From contig OX457026.1 in assembly GCA_949752745.1 (NCBI GenBank), positions 27,714,116 through 27,778,115 on the forward strand: a stretch of DNA of 64,000 nt, given 5' to 3'. Source of the stretch: Protula sp. h YS-2021 (taxonomy: Eukaryota > Annelida > Polychaeta > Sabellida > Serpulidae). The notes beneath the pieces are model-generated. The model did not search any database. It saw only the letters and a list, made by a program, of their open reading frames with translations, and had not been told where the DNA came from. The translations under genes were made by a program, and so were the position numbers. Below are positions 47,101 through 58,131 of this stretch, piece after piece (positions within the stretch are counted from its first letter, which is position 1; each line of letters starts with the position of its first letter).

Positions 47101-50100
47101 GAAAGAGGTAGAATGAACCAATGGCGATAAGAAGTTACAGCAGTGGTTGGCAAGAATCTGCAAAGTGATGTGGAAGTATGAAAAAAAAAAACAGTGACTG
47201 GAAGGGAGCAGTAATTATCAAGCTAGCTGAAAAAAAGAGACCTCGCGTCTGTTCAAACAACAGAGGCGTTGAACTGTTAAGCGTGACAAAAAAAAGTAGT
47301 GTGTTAGGTCTGAAATGACTGATGGGCGGAATCGACACTTAGCTGAGAGAAACAAAGCTGACATAGAAGATCCTCTGTAGACCACGTTTTTACTTACGTC
47401 AAATTATTGAGAAATGTTTGGAACTACAAACACCAATAAAGATAAACTTCTTATTATGTTTTTGTACTTTCTCTGTGTGTGTACCAGTATGTGTATGTAG
47501 TATGTGCGTCTGTTGTAGACACTTCATTTTGTTAACACGATAACTCTCAAACGAAACGTCGGATCAGTTTCTAGTTTAGTGGGATTATGCTTTCGGTTTC
47601 TCCACCAGTTGGGATTGGATTTGACATATATTGAACAACGCGTAACGTCACAGGACGTCAAAACAATTGCGTCATTACCGTAACTGCAGAACGAAAACAC
47701 TAATCTTTGTTAACAGGATAACAGGTCAGCTTCAAACGTAGGGATTATGTCATGTGCGGTTCCTATGGCTGCTAGTGTGTTTTATGCATATTGGACAACG
47801 TGTGACGTAAGGACGTTTAAAATGGGCCATCATTATATCTTAAGAATGAAATATCGGATGAGCTTCAGACTAGCTAGAATAATGCCTTGGGTGGGTTTGA
47901 CGGTTCGTATTTTGTTTGGCATATGTAGCGGAACGCCTGGCGTCATATGACGTCAAAACGTTTTTGTAAACAATTACACAAGTTATCGTGACTGGCTTGT
48001 CATAGAATTATCCATGCTAGTCATGGAATTATTCATCCCTTTTCACTTTTTAAATGGGTCATCTAATATCTTCTGTTATGACAAGCAGCTCACCATTTTG
48101 CATAAATATGTGCCCCCCCCCCCTCCTGTGCTGTTTGGATGATGAGAAGGTACGAAAAAAAAATAATATATATATATATATCATGGTTGTAAGTACAATT
48201 TGGGTACAGACTTATACGGTGAAACAGGGCAACAGGGGTAGGGTCGCGTTCAGATCCGTACCTACATGAGGGGGGGGGGGGGGGCGGTGACTGTATGCAA
48301 CAAAACATCAACAACATCCAGACCCGGGTTAAAAAAAAGACCACAGTAAAACCTGTTTGTAGCGATACCTTCAAGACCTGAATAAAAAGGCCTGTACTAA
48401 AACCTGTTTGTAGTTCCCACCTCCTTGATCCGAATAAAAAAGGTGCAGCTAAACCAGTTTTAGTAACCGTTTTCCAGAATCGGATAAAAAGACGAACAGT
48501 AAGCGCTGCCTGACGTGACCAGAATAAAAAAAGACTTACAGTAATACCTATGTAGTGACCATCTTCCAGACCTGGGTTAAGAAAACGTACACCAAAACCT
48601 GTTTGTAGTTCCAACCCCTAGACCCGTATCAGAGACGTACAGTTAAACCTGTTTTGGCGAACACTTTGCAGAATCGGATAAAAACACTTGTGTCTTAAAA
48701 AACAGCCATTGTCAGATACGTCAGTCCGATCAGGAGTCGTAAAGTGATATGTGTAATTAAACCTCAAGTGAAAACATTCTTCTGTGTAACATAGAAACAG
48801 TTACGGGACAAATCTTTGGTAGCCTAGGGAGTACGTGATACGTATCCAGCTGCATAGTTTTTATACAGCACCCCCCTTTTCTGACGTGGCCGGCATTTGG
48901 ACGCCCAGGCCCGGCCTGTTTAACGTACAAACTGGCCACGGAAGACATCGCTGTGTGAGAACGGTTTCTGTTTGTTGTCTAACATTTGTATAATGACAAT
49001 ACGCTCAAAAACAGAAAGTGCAGAATTATGTAGGTAAATATCTATCGAATTGCCGAAAGTGAACGAGTCGGTAACGTGTCAGATAAGGACGCTAAGTGAT
49101 ACTCCAAGCGACGTATTAGTACACAAACTGACCGCCGATTTGGTTTCTCCCTGGTCAGGCAACCTTCCTAGCATGCACATGCTCTTTTAAACTGACTAAT
49201 TTCGCAAAAATTATTTTCAAAATTTGTGCATTTTGGGTGCACGGTTCAAAATAAGCCGAAAAATTTTTGAACAAGAAAATCTTAAAATTTTTCACCGGGG
49301 AATTTTCAGCTTGAAGTTGCAAGTCCTGGCTGCGTGTTTAGAGCTGTCCTTTAAAGACGGACTGTTTTGGGAACTTCGTCACCAAACGTATTATATCCGG
49401 TCTTATTCAAAAGGAGCTAGCTTCTTAAATCTGATTCTTATTGCCTTGTTTTGGCTAGCCGCAATGTTCTTGGGCATTCGTGTTTCAGTTGCAAGTGGCA
49501 TTCCAAACAGGCTTATTGAAACCAGGGTTGTCAGTTGCGGCGAAAGTTCCGGAGAAAACACATAGAAATGATGTGGTGAGTTGAAAACCAAATAAATATG
49601 CACAATAAGTTCTAAAATTCACAGAGTTAAGAAATTCTTTTGTATTGCAAATGTTAAAGAAACGGTATTCCACCGGCAACGTTCAGTCGAAGAATTCACA
49701 TTAAAAGAGCGTGTTCTCCCGGCTTTTGTTTTTGTCAGGCTATAATCAATATATCTGATGATGTCAAATCCTTTCGCAAGATATTTTTTGTTTAAAGTTA
49801 TTCCCTCTATTGGGGTTAGTTCCAGTGCAGAAAGTTGAATTAAAAATAACTTTAAAATAAGATCACAGAAGACAGTGAATAGCGTGTTTATACAGTCTGG
49901 GCTGAAGAAAGCTTTGGAAGAATTGAAAGCTGCGAAAAAAGATCTACCCTGGATTGAGCGGCTGGATCTAACAGTTGACCCGGCGCCTGTACCTGCACCT
50001 TTGGAGGAACAGCTGGCAGCTGCTACAGACGTCGACGACGTGCATGATGATTTCAAGAGAGAAATGAAATTGTAAGATTTTGTGTGTAGTTGTTATGGTG

Positions 50101-53100
50101 GGAAGCTAATCTTCACATACCAAAATCCGTGTGTTGTTGTCTGATACTTGTGACTGTGGTCGCCTTAACTCGAAAGAAATTCAAGGCCTAACAGGTGACG
50201 AACTCACATATCTGGTAGGAAAAAAAAAGAGAACCATACAAGCATTATTTGTAGAATTTTGGCGAGTTATATATAGGAGTTCCTCGTTAATTCACCTTGG
50301 TTAATTTTACCAAATTCGTCGGTCCCAAGTTTGGGACCTATTGGTTCCTATGTAAATGGAAAAGTACGAATTAACGAGGGCTCGGATAATTCGTCCCAAT
50401 GTGAGACCTAACAATTTGTATTTTGTGCCAGTTTTTAGAACAAAATCAAATAAAATACATCTTGATAAATGTGAGATTGACAAACTTCTCAAGCTTAGTT
50501 AATTGCACAATAAAAGAGTGACATTATTGTACGACGAACCTGCCCGTGTTGCCTCAGGTGCTAGCGCTATTCAAATGCTTACCTGACATTAGTTACAAAG
50601 GCTTCAACATGTACCAAGAGTCAAACTAATGTGTTTGTTCAACAGTGAATTGAAAAACATTGCCTTAGATATCGAGAGCGAAACTTTTTTACCTCTGATC
50701 TGTGTGTACCCATTGATCGTGTATTTTTAAGAATGCCTATGAGATATAAATGTTTTTGTGTACATGTATTATTTCACTGGTCAGAGCAGACAAAAAATGC
50801 AATAAAACTTGTACAATAAGGCCGAAAATGTGTCCCCGGTTAATTCGTATTTTTGGCTTGGTCCCGACAAGTACGAATTAATGAGGTTCTACTGTATATA
50901 TATAACAATATTTATAATTTATGCAGGAGGTTCAGTAAAAGCTGTTAGTTATTTGGAACTGTTACCGGATTGTGATCTGGGAATAAAGGTCTCATGTGGC
51001 TGGTCGATGTTTATTTTTGATGTTTATGTTTGTTTGACATTTTCCAGCTATCGTCTTGCACAAGCGGGTGTACTAGAGGCCATCCCCAGATTACACTCCA
51101 TGGGAATTCCAACCAAACGACCTGATGATTATTTCGCAGAAATGGCCAAATCCGACACACACATGAAAAAGGTTGTGGTGGCGATGTGTGATGTTTAAGA
51201 CATGGCACTGATTGCTTGTGCTAAAGCGTTGACTGATGACATTTTGTTTCGGTATTTTCGCAACACATCAATCTTCCAGCATTTTTCAGTTTGTCAGTGG
51301 GATCTGCGATAAATGATGTTTTTTTGCACAAGTTTGATCTTAGCGGACAGATTAGTGTACCATTTATTCTAAAATCAGGATAGATTTCAAAGTAGAACCC
51401 AAAGTAGAGTTAAATCCGTTGTTTTTCAGATTCGAGAAAAATTGCTTTCCAAGCAAGTATCAATGGAAAGATCTGCGAAGGCAAAGAAGATGCGAGAGCT
51501 ACGAAAATATGGTAAAAAGGTAAGCTCAACCTCAGTGAACCACCACTCTCCCACTTCCCTTCCGAGAAAAAGAGATGTATCACAGGCTTGCCGTTGTTTG
51601 AACATATGTAAACTTGATTCCATGGGTACTGGCGTGCTGTCTTCGCAGTTATTAGATTGACCAATATTTCTGTTGAAATTTAAGGCGTTTTTAGATGTCA
51701 ACTGTGCAAATCATTTCAGGTTCAGCATGAAGTGTTACTGAAGAGACAAAAGGAAAAGAAAGAAATGATGACACAAGTTAAAAAATTTAGAAAAGGCAAG
51801 TGTTATTGCAAAAGGATAATGCTGAGCTGTGAAAGTACTTTATTCGAACACGGTATTTAATGACTGGAGGCACAATTATGTCTCTTTATCTCGAATAAGA
51901 GTCCTAATTTCTAATAAAGCTTTGAAAAAAAAGTTAATTTTTCGTCATTATTTGTGTAAGATAGAGGTTCATTTCGATTGATATTTAGAGTGACTGGAGA
52001 GTTAGAGTGACTAGTGCTATAATAATAATTTCTGCAAAGAATGATACAATTGTAAAATGCAATAGCTATCAAAATGGTGTATAAACCCTTCTAGGGCAAA
52101 CAGATAAGATCGACTTCTTAGAAGATAAAAAGCAACAGAGAGGAAAGAAGAAAGCGCAAGAGACGAGCAACACTTTCCAGTGAGTTGGATCCAAAATCAG
52201 CCGTTTTTCAAATCGAAATCACACTAAAACATTAATGAAACAACAGTTTACAGTCCGTAGCTTTCGTGCATTTGCTGTAACTGTTAATTTTAGGTGTGTG
52301 TTTTGTGATCTAAGGCTTTGTTAGCACATACATGTACTAGTATCTGGGTTTCAAAAATAATTCGAAAAAATACCTTCTTACCTGTAACAGATATTGTTAC
52401 GAATGGCTAAAGGGACAAACATGAGCGGGGCTTCGGGCCCGGATAGAAACTATAGGTGTGTATTTTCGTACCGCTCCAGGTCCTGGTGTGGAACTTTGGG
52501 TGTGTATGTTGTCCGTCCACCAATCGTCAGCTGCTACTCTCACACTGGTAATTTGCTCCCTGTGATAATGGCTTACAGATGACCTGTCATAGTTATTTTG
52601 ACCTCGACTCGTTTCAAGGTCACACTGGACACAGTCTTGTCCGGGTCTGTGACCCCGTGTCAAGGTCATACTGTCCTGGTCTGTACCCCCCGACGATGAT
52701 TTGTTTATCTCTGATTTTCAGGCCAAATAAAAAGCGCGATCACAAAAATAAGAAATACGGCTATGGTGGCCAAAAGAAGAGATCGAAGTACAACACAGCG
52801 CAAAGTGCCTCGGATATGGGAGAATACAGCGTTAAAAAGCACGGCTCTGTTCCCGCAAAGTACAGAAATAAAAATAAGAAGAACGTAAGTTGACAGTCTT
52901 CAGAACATCGATACTGTCTATGTAAGACGTCCTGTTTTAGTGCAAGCTGATTTGACTTGGGCTGGATGCAAAGGAAGACCTTAAGATTTGTGTTCTTTGT
53001 GGATGCAATGCGTGGCAGAGTTAATGCATTGGACAATTAGAAAACAAAGAGAAGTAAAAAATAGAAGTCTAAAACAAAGTCAAAAATACAAAGCAGTGAA

Positions 53101-53120
53101 CAGAGTTAACTTCTGTGTCT

Positions 53121-53152
<32 letters not shown>

Positions 53153-53374
53153 ACACAAGTTTTAATTTTTAAAATAAATACTGTAATGCGTGTTGTTATG
53201 TGAAGAAATTTTTATTGATCTTGATTGCCTCCACACCAATACTTGAAGTGTGTTTGGTTTTATTTGCAAACGTAACTCTCGCTTTATCATTTCCAGACAT
53301 CAAAGCATAAAGGAGGCGGAAAGAAGCGATTGGGGAAACAAAGAAGACAACATGCAAAGTCGAAAAAGAAATAG
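44200..53374 (+). CDS. EBNA1BP2: rRNA-processing protein EBP2 (EBNA1BP2), complete, nine exons
   Basis: Exons: 44200-44244, 49489-49575, 49896-50071, 51048-51171, 51430-51519, 51720-51795, 52095-52179, 52722-52884 and 53297-53374. Phases join to give 307 aa; human is 306. Family role: a nucleolar factor needed for 27S pre-rRNA processing and 60S subunit assembly. Evidence along its length: an acidic Ser/Asp start (1-15); LQVAFQTGLLKPGLS (16-30); the KKDLPWIERLDL region in exon 3; PTKRPDDYFAEMAKSD (124-139), the family hallmark; SMERSAKAKKMRELRKYGKK in exon 5; DKIDFLED in exon 7; and a very basic C-terminus (KYGYGGQKKRSKYNT, then GGGKKRLGKQRR). Intron 6 uses a GC donor. The first exon rests on its acidic sequence, a good Kozak context (AAGCATGG) and phase fit, and is the least certain. 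Intron 1 is 5.2 kb and full of transposon remains. It is tail-to-tail with a CFAP144 gene. Confidence 0.93.
45740..46845 (-). pseudogene. Decayed RTE-like reverse transcriptase fragment (intron 1 of EBNA1BP2)
   Basis: On the minus strand, RYADDTTLLSA (RT catalytic box, 46822-46833) is followed by VKRRIALASSAFGRLRKAIW, TLKTRLYKALIQPIAVYALET, an in-frame TGA where a Trp is usual, MRCLRAILGI, RLRWFGHVTRKPPEHMVYQA and, beyond an inserted MITE, RPRGRSPKKWISQIHEDTG. This order is typical of the C-terminal part of RTE-type polymerases. The thumb region between the YADD box and VKRRIA is largely deleted. The fragment cannot encode an active enzyme. Confidence 0.88.
45913..46410. mobile_element. hAT-type MITE, 498 bp, inserted in the RTE remnant
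   Basis: Termini CAGGGCTGG and CCAGCCCTG are perfect inverted repeats. Flanks are TTTGTATG (45905-45912) and TTTGAATG (46411-46418), an 8-bp target duplication with one mismatch; 8 bp and CAGGG ends are typical of hAT elements. The interior is AT-rich with GATTTAAATC-like palindromes and encodes no transposase. Excising it rejoins the RT frame. Confidence 0.9.
47527..47965 (+). repeat. Three degenerate ~150-bp tandem units
   Basis: Each unit has GGATCAGTTTCTAG-like, GGGATTATG-like and GAACAACGCGTAACGTC...GACGTCAAAAC-like blocks. The first block falls near 47564, 47724 and 47856, the last near 47633, 47791 and 47930. It lies in intron 1 of EBNA1BP2. The third unit contains TATGACGTCAAAACG. 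Confidence 0.7.
48300..48680. repeat. ~50-bp degenerate minisatellite
   Basis: Seven or so units with AAAACCTGTTTGTAG, CCAGACCCG and AATAAAAA. The ACCTGTTT landmarks lie near 48351, 48402, 48453, 48546, 48597 and 48647, 49-51 bp apart with one degenerate unit between. It is preceded by a pure G-run at 48270-48284. Confidence 0.8.
50274..50894. mobile_element. TA-flanked MITE (Tc1/mariner-pogo style) in EBNA1BP2 intron 3
   Basis: About 621 bp. The left end TAGGAGTTCCTCGTTAATTC and the reverse complement of the right end CAGTAGAACCTCATTAATTC match at 15 of 20 bases, and TA dinucleotides flank both ends. No transposase is encoded. A truncated relative lies at 42895-43287 in the opposite orientation. 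Confidence 0.7.
53122..53151. repeat. 30-base T homopolymer
   Basis: A pure T-run in the last intron of EBNA1BP2, about 145 bp before the final exon. Confidence 0.9.
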
Positions 53375-53941
53375 ATCAATTCATTTCAGTACGCCGTAGG
53401 ATGTAAATTAAAGTGCACATGATTTTGCCCGCTTTAGACTGTAAGCACAGACTGTTTGTTGTGCTCAGAATGAGGATGCTACGCAGAGCTACGCTGAAAA
53501 CTGTGACGAACTCAAGACTTATTTGCGTTGTTCATTTTTTTCAGAGTTTTAGACATTGGCAGGTTAAATTTAGAAACCGTTGTTAACGTCACACTGGTGA
53601 GCCACGGCTCAGGAAGTGCGCTAAGAGTGAAATTGGAACAGGCGATTTCTCAAAGTTTGCTCCTGCAAGACAAGCCGGAGTCAGGTTCAGCAAAAATCCA
53701 AACTGGTTTCATTCTGGGTTTTGCAGTAGTTTTCATTTACTGCGGTCATAGTTTATGAAATATTTTAAAAGTTTAAAACAGGAAATTTTGGGATTCGCTT
53801 TGTAATTTCAAACACTTTTAAAATGTGTCAGGAATGTGATTCTTGGGCATATTTCTCAAACTGTGTAGGGATATTTAAGCAAGAAACAGGAACCCTGCGC
53901 ATGAGTTATGTCAGTTGATTTATGTATATGGAAAGAAAGGA

Positions 53942-53947
53942 AATAAA
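53942..53947 (+). promoter_or_regulatory. Probable AATAAA polyadenylation signal of EBNA1BP2
   Basis: A canonical AATAAA 568 nt after the EBNA1BP2 stop codon, followed by GT/T-rich sequence. It is the last clear signal before the convergent CFAP144 gene. Confidence 0.55.
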
Positions 53948-54582
53948 AGGCCTAGTCAGTCTTTTCAAATATTTATACGTTGTTTTATTATTGCTCCCCC
54001 CCCCCCACATTTTTGCTTCTTTTTTTTTTTTTTACTGTAGAACATTCAAGATATTTCATTACAAAATTATATTTTAAAGGAATATCAGTAATGAATCGTA
54101 AAAAAAGTCTTAGTTTGAAATTCGATTTGTCTAAATGCAAAAATTCGATTGATGTTCCATGGCTCCAAATCTCCCGGGTGCAAACTTCTTGTAAGCAGGG
54201 CTCCCAGTACCACGCCAAATCTATATATGGAGTGATCACGCGACTGTGTGATTTGCTTTGGATTCACACAGCACTTAAATACATGGGCTGTCGACACGTG
54301 TCTGAATCCAATACAAAGCACACCAGCCCCGTGGTTTGCTGTTATTTTACCATTTACCATTTCAGAGTCTACCCAGCACTACATCGTCGCTTGTGTGTTG
54401 CATAGCAACGTTCATTACACAAAGCACAGAAAGGAAAAAAAAACGTTTCGTCACCCCCCTCGTCAACGTCACGTTGGTTTTTACCTGTGACACCTCTTCC
54501 CCCCCCCCCCCCCATCACCGCCACTAGCTTTAAAATTCATTTCGTTAGCAATTTGAGACCTGTGGCGTTTTCCTATCGTTTC

Positions 54583-54588
54583 TTTATT
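54583..54588 (-). promoter_or_regulatory. Probable AATAAA polyadenylation signal of the first CFAP144 gene
   Basis: Reads AATAAA on the minus strand, 66 nt past that gene's stop codon. With the opposing signal at 53942 it implies only about 0.6 kb between the two converging transcripts. Confidence 0.65.
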
Positions 54589-54653
54589 TTAACATGCATG
54601 TTTCTGCACTCTGTGATAGGCTTAGACCAGCAGAACATTCCATCTGTTTGTCA

Positions 54654-57600
54654 CTAGTCCTTTGGGTGAAGTTTCCATTGTGCTTCTTTTACTTGCGTAA
54701 CGTCAGTTGATTTCTTTGTAAAGTGTAATCTTTCGTCTGTTTTGTCTGTGTCAATCTGAAAAAAAAAAACGTATTCTAACATATGATGATAAAACGCGAG
54801 TGAGTGAACTGATCCGAAAAACCTCACAGCCTGTAGCACAGACAACACGAATCTGAAAGGCGAGTGCGAAACAGTGCGCAAGGCTGAGGGAGTGTTTTCG
54901 TACCAGTCAAAACGCGAGTGTCTCTTTTATTTTTATTTCATGATTTCTTATACAATTACAATCTCTTGTAAGTTAGATCTGTTTTCCACTCTTCTCTTTT
55001 GCTCAGTTACGTTGTCAAAGTACACTGTGCACGTTGTCAAAGTACGCTGACAAGTACACAATTTCAGTAGTGCGTAGCGTGACGTTTTCGATACTGGTAA
55101 AGCAGGGATGCGTCTGTGCGCATCTGCTCGTCGTATACACTATAAAAATACTTTATACGCGTACTGTTACTCATGAAAGAAGGGTGTTCCGTCGAATTAA
55201 ACATGAAATACGTTGGTGGCATACGTTTTCAAATTAAAACTGCCACGATAAAGGCAGAAGGTATGGTAAATGACCAACAGAATCAAATTTAAAAGGGACA
55301 AATTTTAGCCGCAGTAAGACTGACCCTATCCCAATAATACAAAGAGGATGGGGAGAGGGCTGGCAACCACTACTGTCGTTGTGAACCTCAGGTTCAGTAC
55401 GGAATCTTGTTCTTTGCGAGTGCGTTTCTTTGATGTGCCCCGGAGAATTCTTTCTTTTTCTCAGCCGCTATTCAACCCTGGCTTTTGATTTTTGCTACAG
55501 TGAAAATATATATATTGAAGTTGTGCGACGTCGCATTATTTTTCGATTCGACCAAAAAATGAAGAAATGGTGACTTGTTGAAAATAGGCAATGTTTTATT
55601 ATTTCTGTTGCCTACAGTGCAACTTTGTGCACGCGATATCTCAGCCGCTACCCAACCCTGGCTTTTGATTGTTGATACAGTGAAAATATATATATTGAAG
55701 TTGTGCGACGTCGCATTATTTTTCGATTCGACCATAGTTTCGTGGCGGCGACATTCATCAGTTTCACAGATAACTTTTTTTTTGGAGGGGGGGGGGGGGG
55801 GGGTAATGAGACAATGAACCAACCACAAGAAGGCTTGTCCTGGTATATAGGAGTAATGAATTTCGCGAGGCATTCATATCACCACTTTCAAAAATTTGTA
55901 AGTAAACTCCAAAACCATTTGTGCAGTTGTGACGTAAATCTGCGCTACTACATTTATATTTAAATTCGTCGTAATAAAAATATGTCGAATTTTAACAAGG
56001 AGATAAATGCTTCGTGATGTTGCTAGAAAAGAAAACAAAAAATCTTTCGAAATCAGGTTTCGCTGTGATACCCACCAGTGGTTGCGTGATCCAGCCGTAT
56101 TCTTGCGAACTCGTCTGTGGGTAAAGGTACTTCTCCGTGGGTGGTTTTCGTGATCTGTTAATTACTTCCATCATTTGTGCTGTGAACAAAGGTGGAAGTT
56201 ATGCCCACAGTTCCGCAGCTGGTTACAGCGAAACGCTGCATGTACGAAACTTTTATTTATGCATAAGATACAACATCTCCACAGTATTTTGTAGAATTTG
56301 AGAGTGTACTTACGAGTATACATGCATAAAATTGGTTACCTTATTCCTATTCGTAGTGAGTCCAAAGTTACTTGGAATAGAACCATCATAAACGTTTTTC
56401 ATAAGCACGCCATCTTTGCAGATATTTGAAACAAAAAGGGAAGTTTTATTGTCATTGGGGGTTATAAACATTTACTTACAGTCTCCTTTTATTTCATTCA
56501 GCTCGGCTTCTGAGAACGAGTTTGGTTTTCCAGTAACCGTGTGCACTGTAAAATAATGTTCTATGATCAAGTGTTTTTAAATGGACACGACAACAAGGGG
56601 CGGTCCTTCTCTTCCCTCTGAGGATTTTATGCTACATAAAGCTTTGCTGGAAGAGATATTTCCTTTCTTCTCCCGAAAGAAGTGACTGTGATGCTAATTT
56701 TTTTCGCCTTTATTTTATATTACGCATTGATAAAGTCATAATGATTTTCTGAAAGAGCTGATTTATTGTCTGGCTTGTTTGAAGGAGAAGTTTTAAAAGA
56801 ATTGATAAGGCATACCATGAGACTTGTTTAACGCCTCAACAACTGCAAGCTTGCTGATACATCTCATCATAAGCTACTTATAATATGTGCATGTCAATCA
56901 TGACATGTGCTAAACTTGGCACTTGACCGCGTCTGAATAAGGCCTTACCAAAATGTAGGGTTAGCACTGGATTTACGCACAAACGATATAGATATGTAGA
57001 GGTGAGGCACCCTCCCTCCCCCCCCCATTCTCAATAAAACTTTTCATGTTCGGTAAAAAAAAGTTGACTCTTCAACTTGATGCCCCTCCCCCCACCCCTC
57101 CTTCCCCCCACATTCATCCCCCGCCAAATATGAAATTAAGCCGTGTAATACTTCTTGCATAGACTTTCAGAATAGTTCGAACAATTAAGTAAAAGTTAAA
57201 TTATAGCATTTTATTTAAATAACGTTTAATGTGGAATTGAGCAAGTTGGTTGCTGCGTATATAAGGTTTTGACAATTTCCCTCATCTATATCCTATAACA
57301 AAAACGGATTCGGCGAATTTTGAAAACTCTGTGGAATGATTCTGTTTTCTCTTCAATTGGCGGGGTCTGATCTCTATCGTGGTGTGTAAAATGTGGCACA
57401 TCACTTCGTTAGGGGACACTGCCAAGGGTTAATTGTTGAACTTTTCATTACAGTGGATGGGAAAGCAAAAAGATCTGTGCTGATGTAATGCTGATTTATC
57501 ATAAGACAAAACCGCCCATAATATACATTCCCGCTGTTACCAAACACTTTATTGGGGGTCACCCCACAGCTAGACACATTTGCCTTCTATAACGGAATTT

Positions 57601-58131
57601 TTCTGTTTACTTTTTTCTGTTTGAAAACTTTTCTTGTTGGAGTGCTGGCCGGTATGAACGAGAATGAACGCAATATTAAACAGAGTGAGTATCAAATAAA
57701 CTAGTGTACACAGGCGGTTTATGCTGACCTTTGTTTCCTAAAATGGAATATTTTCAAGCCAATACCTTGCATACAAACTGGCTCACTTATTGAAAACGTA
57801 CATCGCCTGAAGCAGGTAACATTGATCCACTGAACGTATCAATCCAATAAATCATCGTTTTGAAGGCAACATCGAATGTGTGTAAACTATAGCGCCCAAT
57901 ACAATGATAGGACTTTTTATTCCCAATGATGTAATGAGATACCCATAGCATGGATACAATAAATATTTAGAAAAAAAAGTAGTCCCACTTACTTGGCCTA
58001 AACGGGTTTATGGTAAACTCCTTGGTTAGTTTGTGATGCCGCAATTCCTTCCTGATAGTTTCATTGAGGATAGCTTGTTGATGTATGATATTCACGGGCT
58101 CCCTCTGCCCTTTAAAGGTTGGCGCAGCCAT
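54654..58131 (-). CDS. CFAP144: CFAP144/FAM183-family ciliary protein, complete copy A, four exons
   Basis: Exons on the minus strand: 58131-57993, 56545-56480, 56179-56076 and 54755-54654, giving 136 aa with all phases matching; vertebrate CFAP144 is of similar length. The start at 58131 is chosen for its ACCATGG context; an ATG two codons upstream is also in frame. Motifs in order: RHHKLTKEFTINPF (32-45), HTVTGKPNS (48-56), KYLYPQT (85-91), QEYGWITQPL (94-103) and DERLHFTKKSTDVT in exon 4. Family knowledge: a small protein of axonemal doublet microtubules in motile cilia and flagella. The exon 3 donor is GTGGGT. Copy A is less canonical than copy B towards its C-terminus. It converges on EBNA1BP2 with stop codons 1.28 kb apart. 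A tandem relative follows at 59704. Confidence 0.88.
55461..55734. repeat. Pair of ~94-bp direct repeats, 180 bp apart
   Basis: TCAGCCGCTA...CAACCCTGGCTTTTGAT continuing to TGCGACGTCGCATTATTTTT occurs at about 55461-55554 and 55641-55734 with few differences. Both lie in the last intron of CFAP144 copy A. A pure G-run follows at 55787-55803. Confidence 0.9.

Noticed and set aside
48090..48614. Minus-strand open frame of 174 aa
   Set aside because: It spans a G-run and the 50-bp minisatellite, and its internal repeats (LQTGF, FL) follow the DNA period; there is no homology.
55992..56075. Read-through of CFAP144 copy A exon 3 to a stop at 55992
   Set aside because: The tail has no family match, whereas splicing at GTGGGT to exon 4 at 54755 keeps phase and gives DERLHF-type sequence homologous to copy B exon 4, which uses the same splice position.
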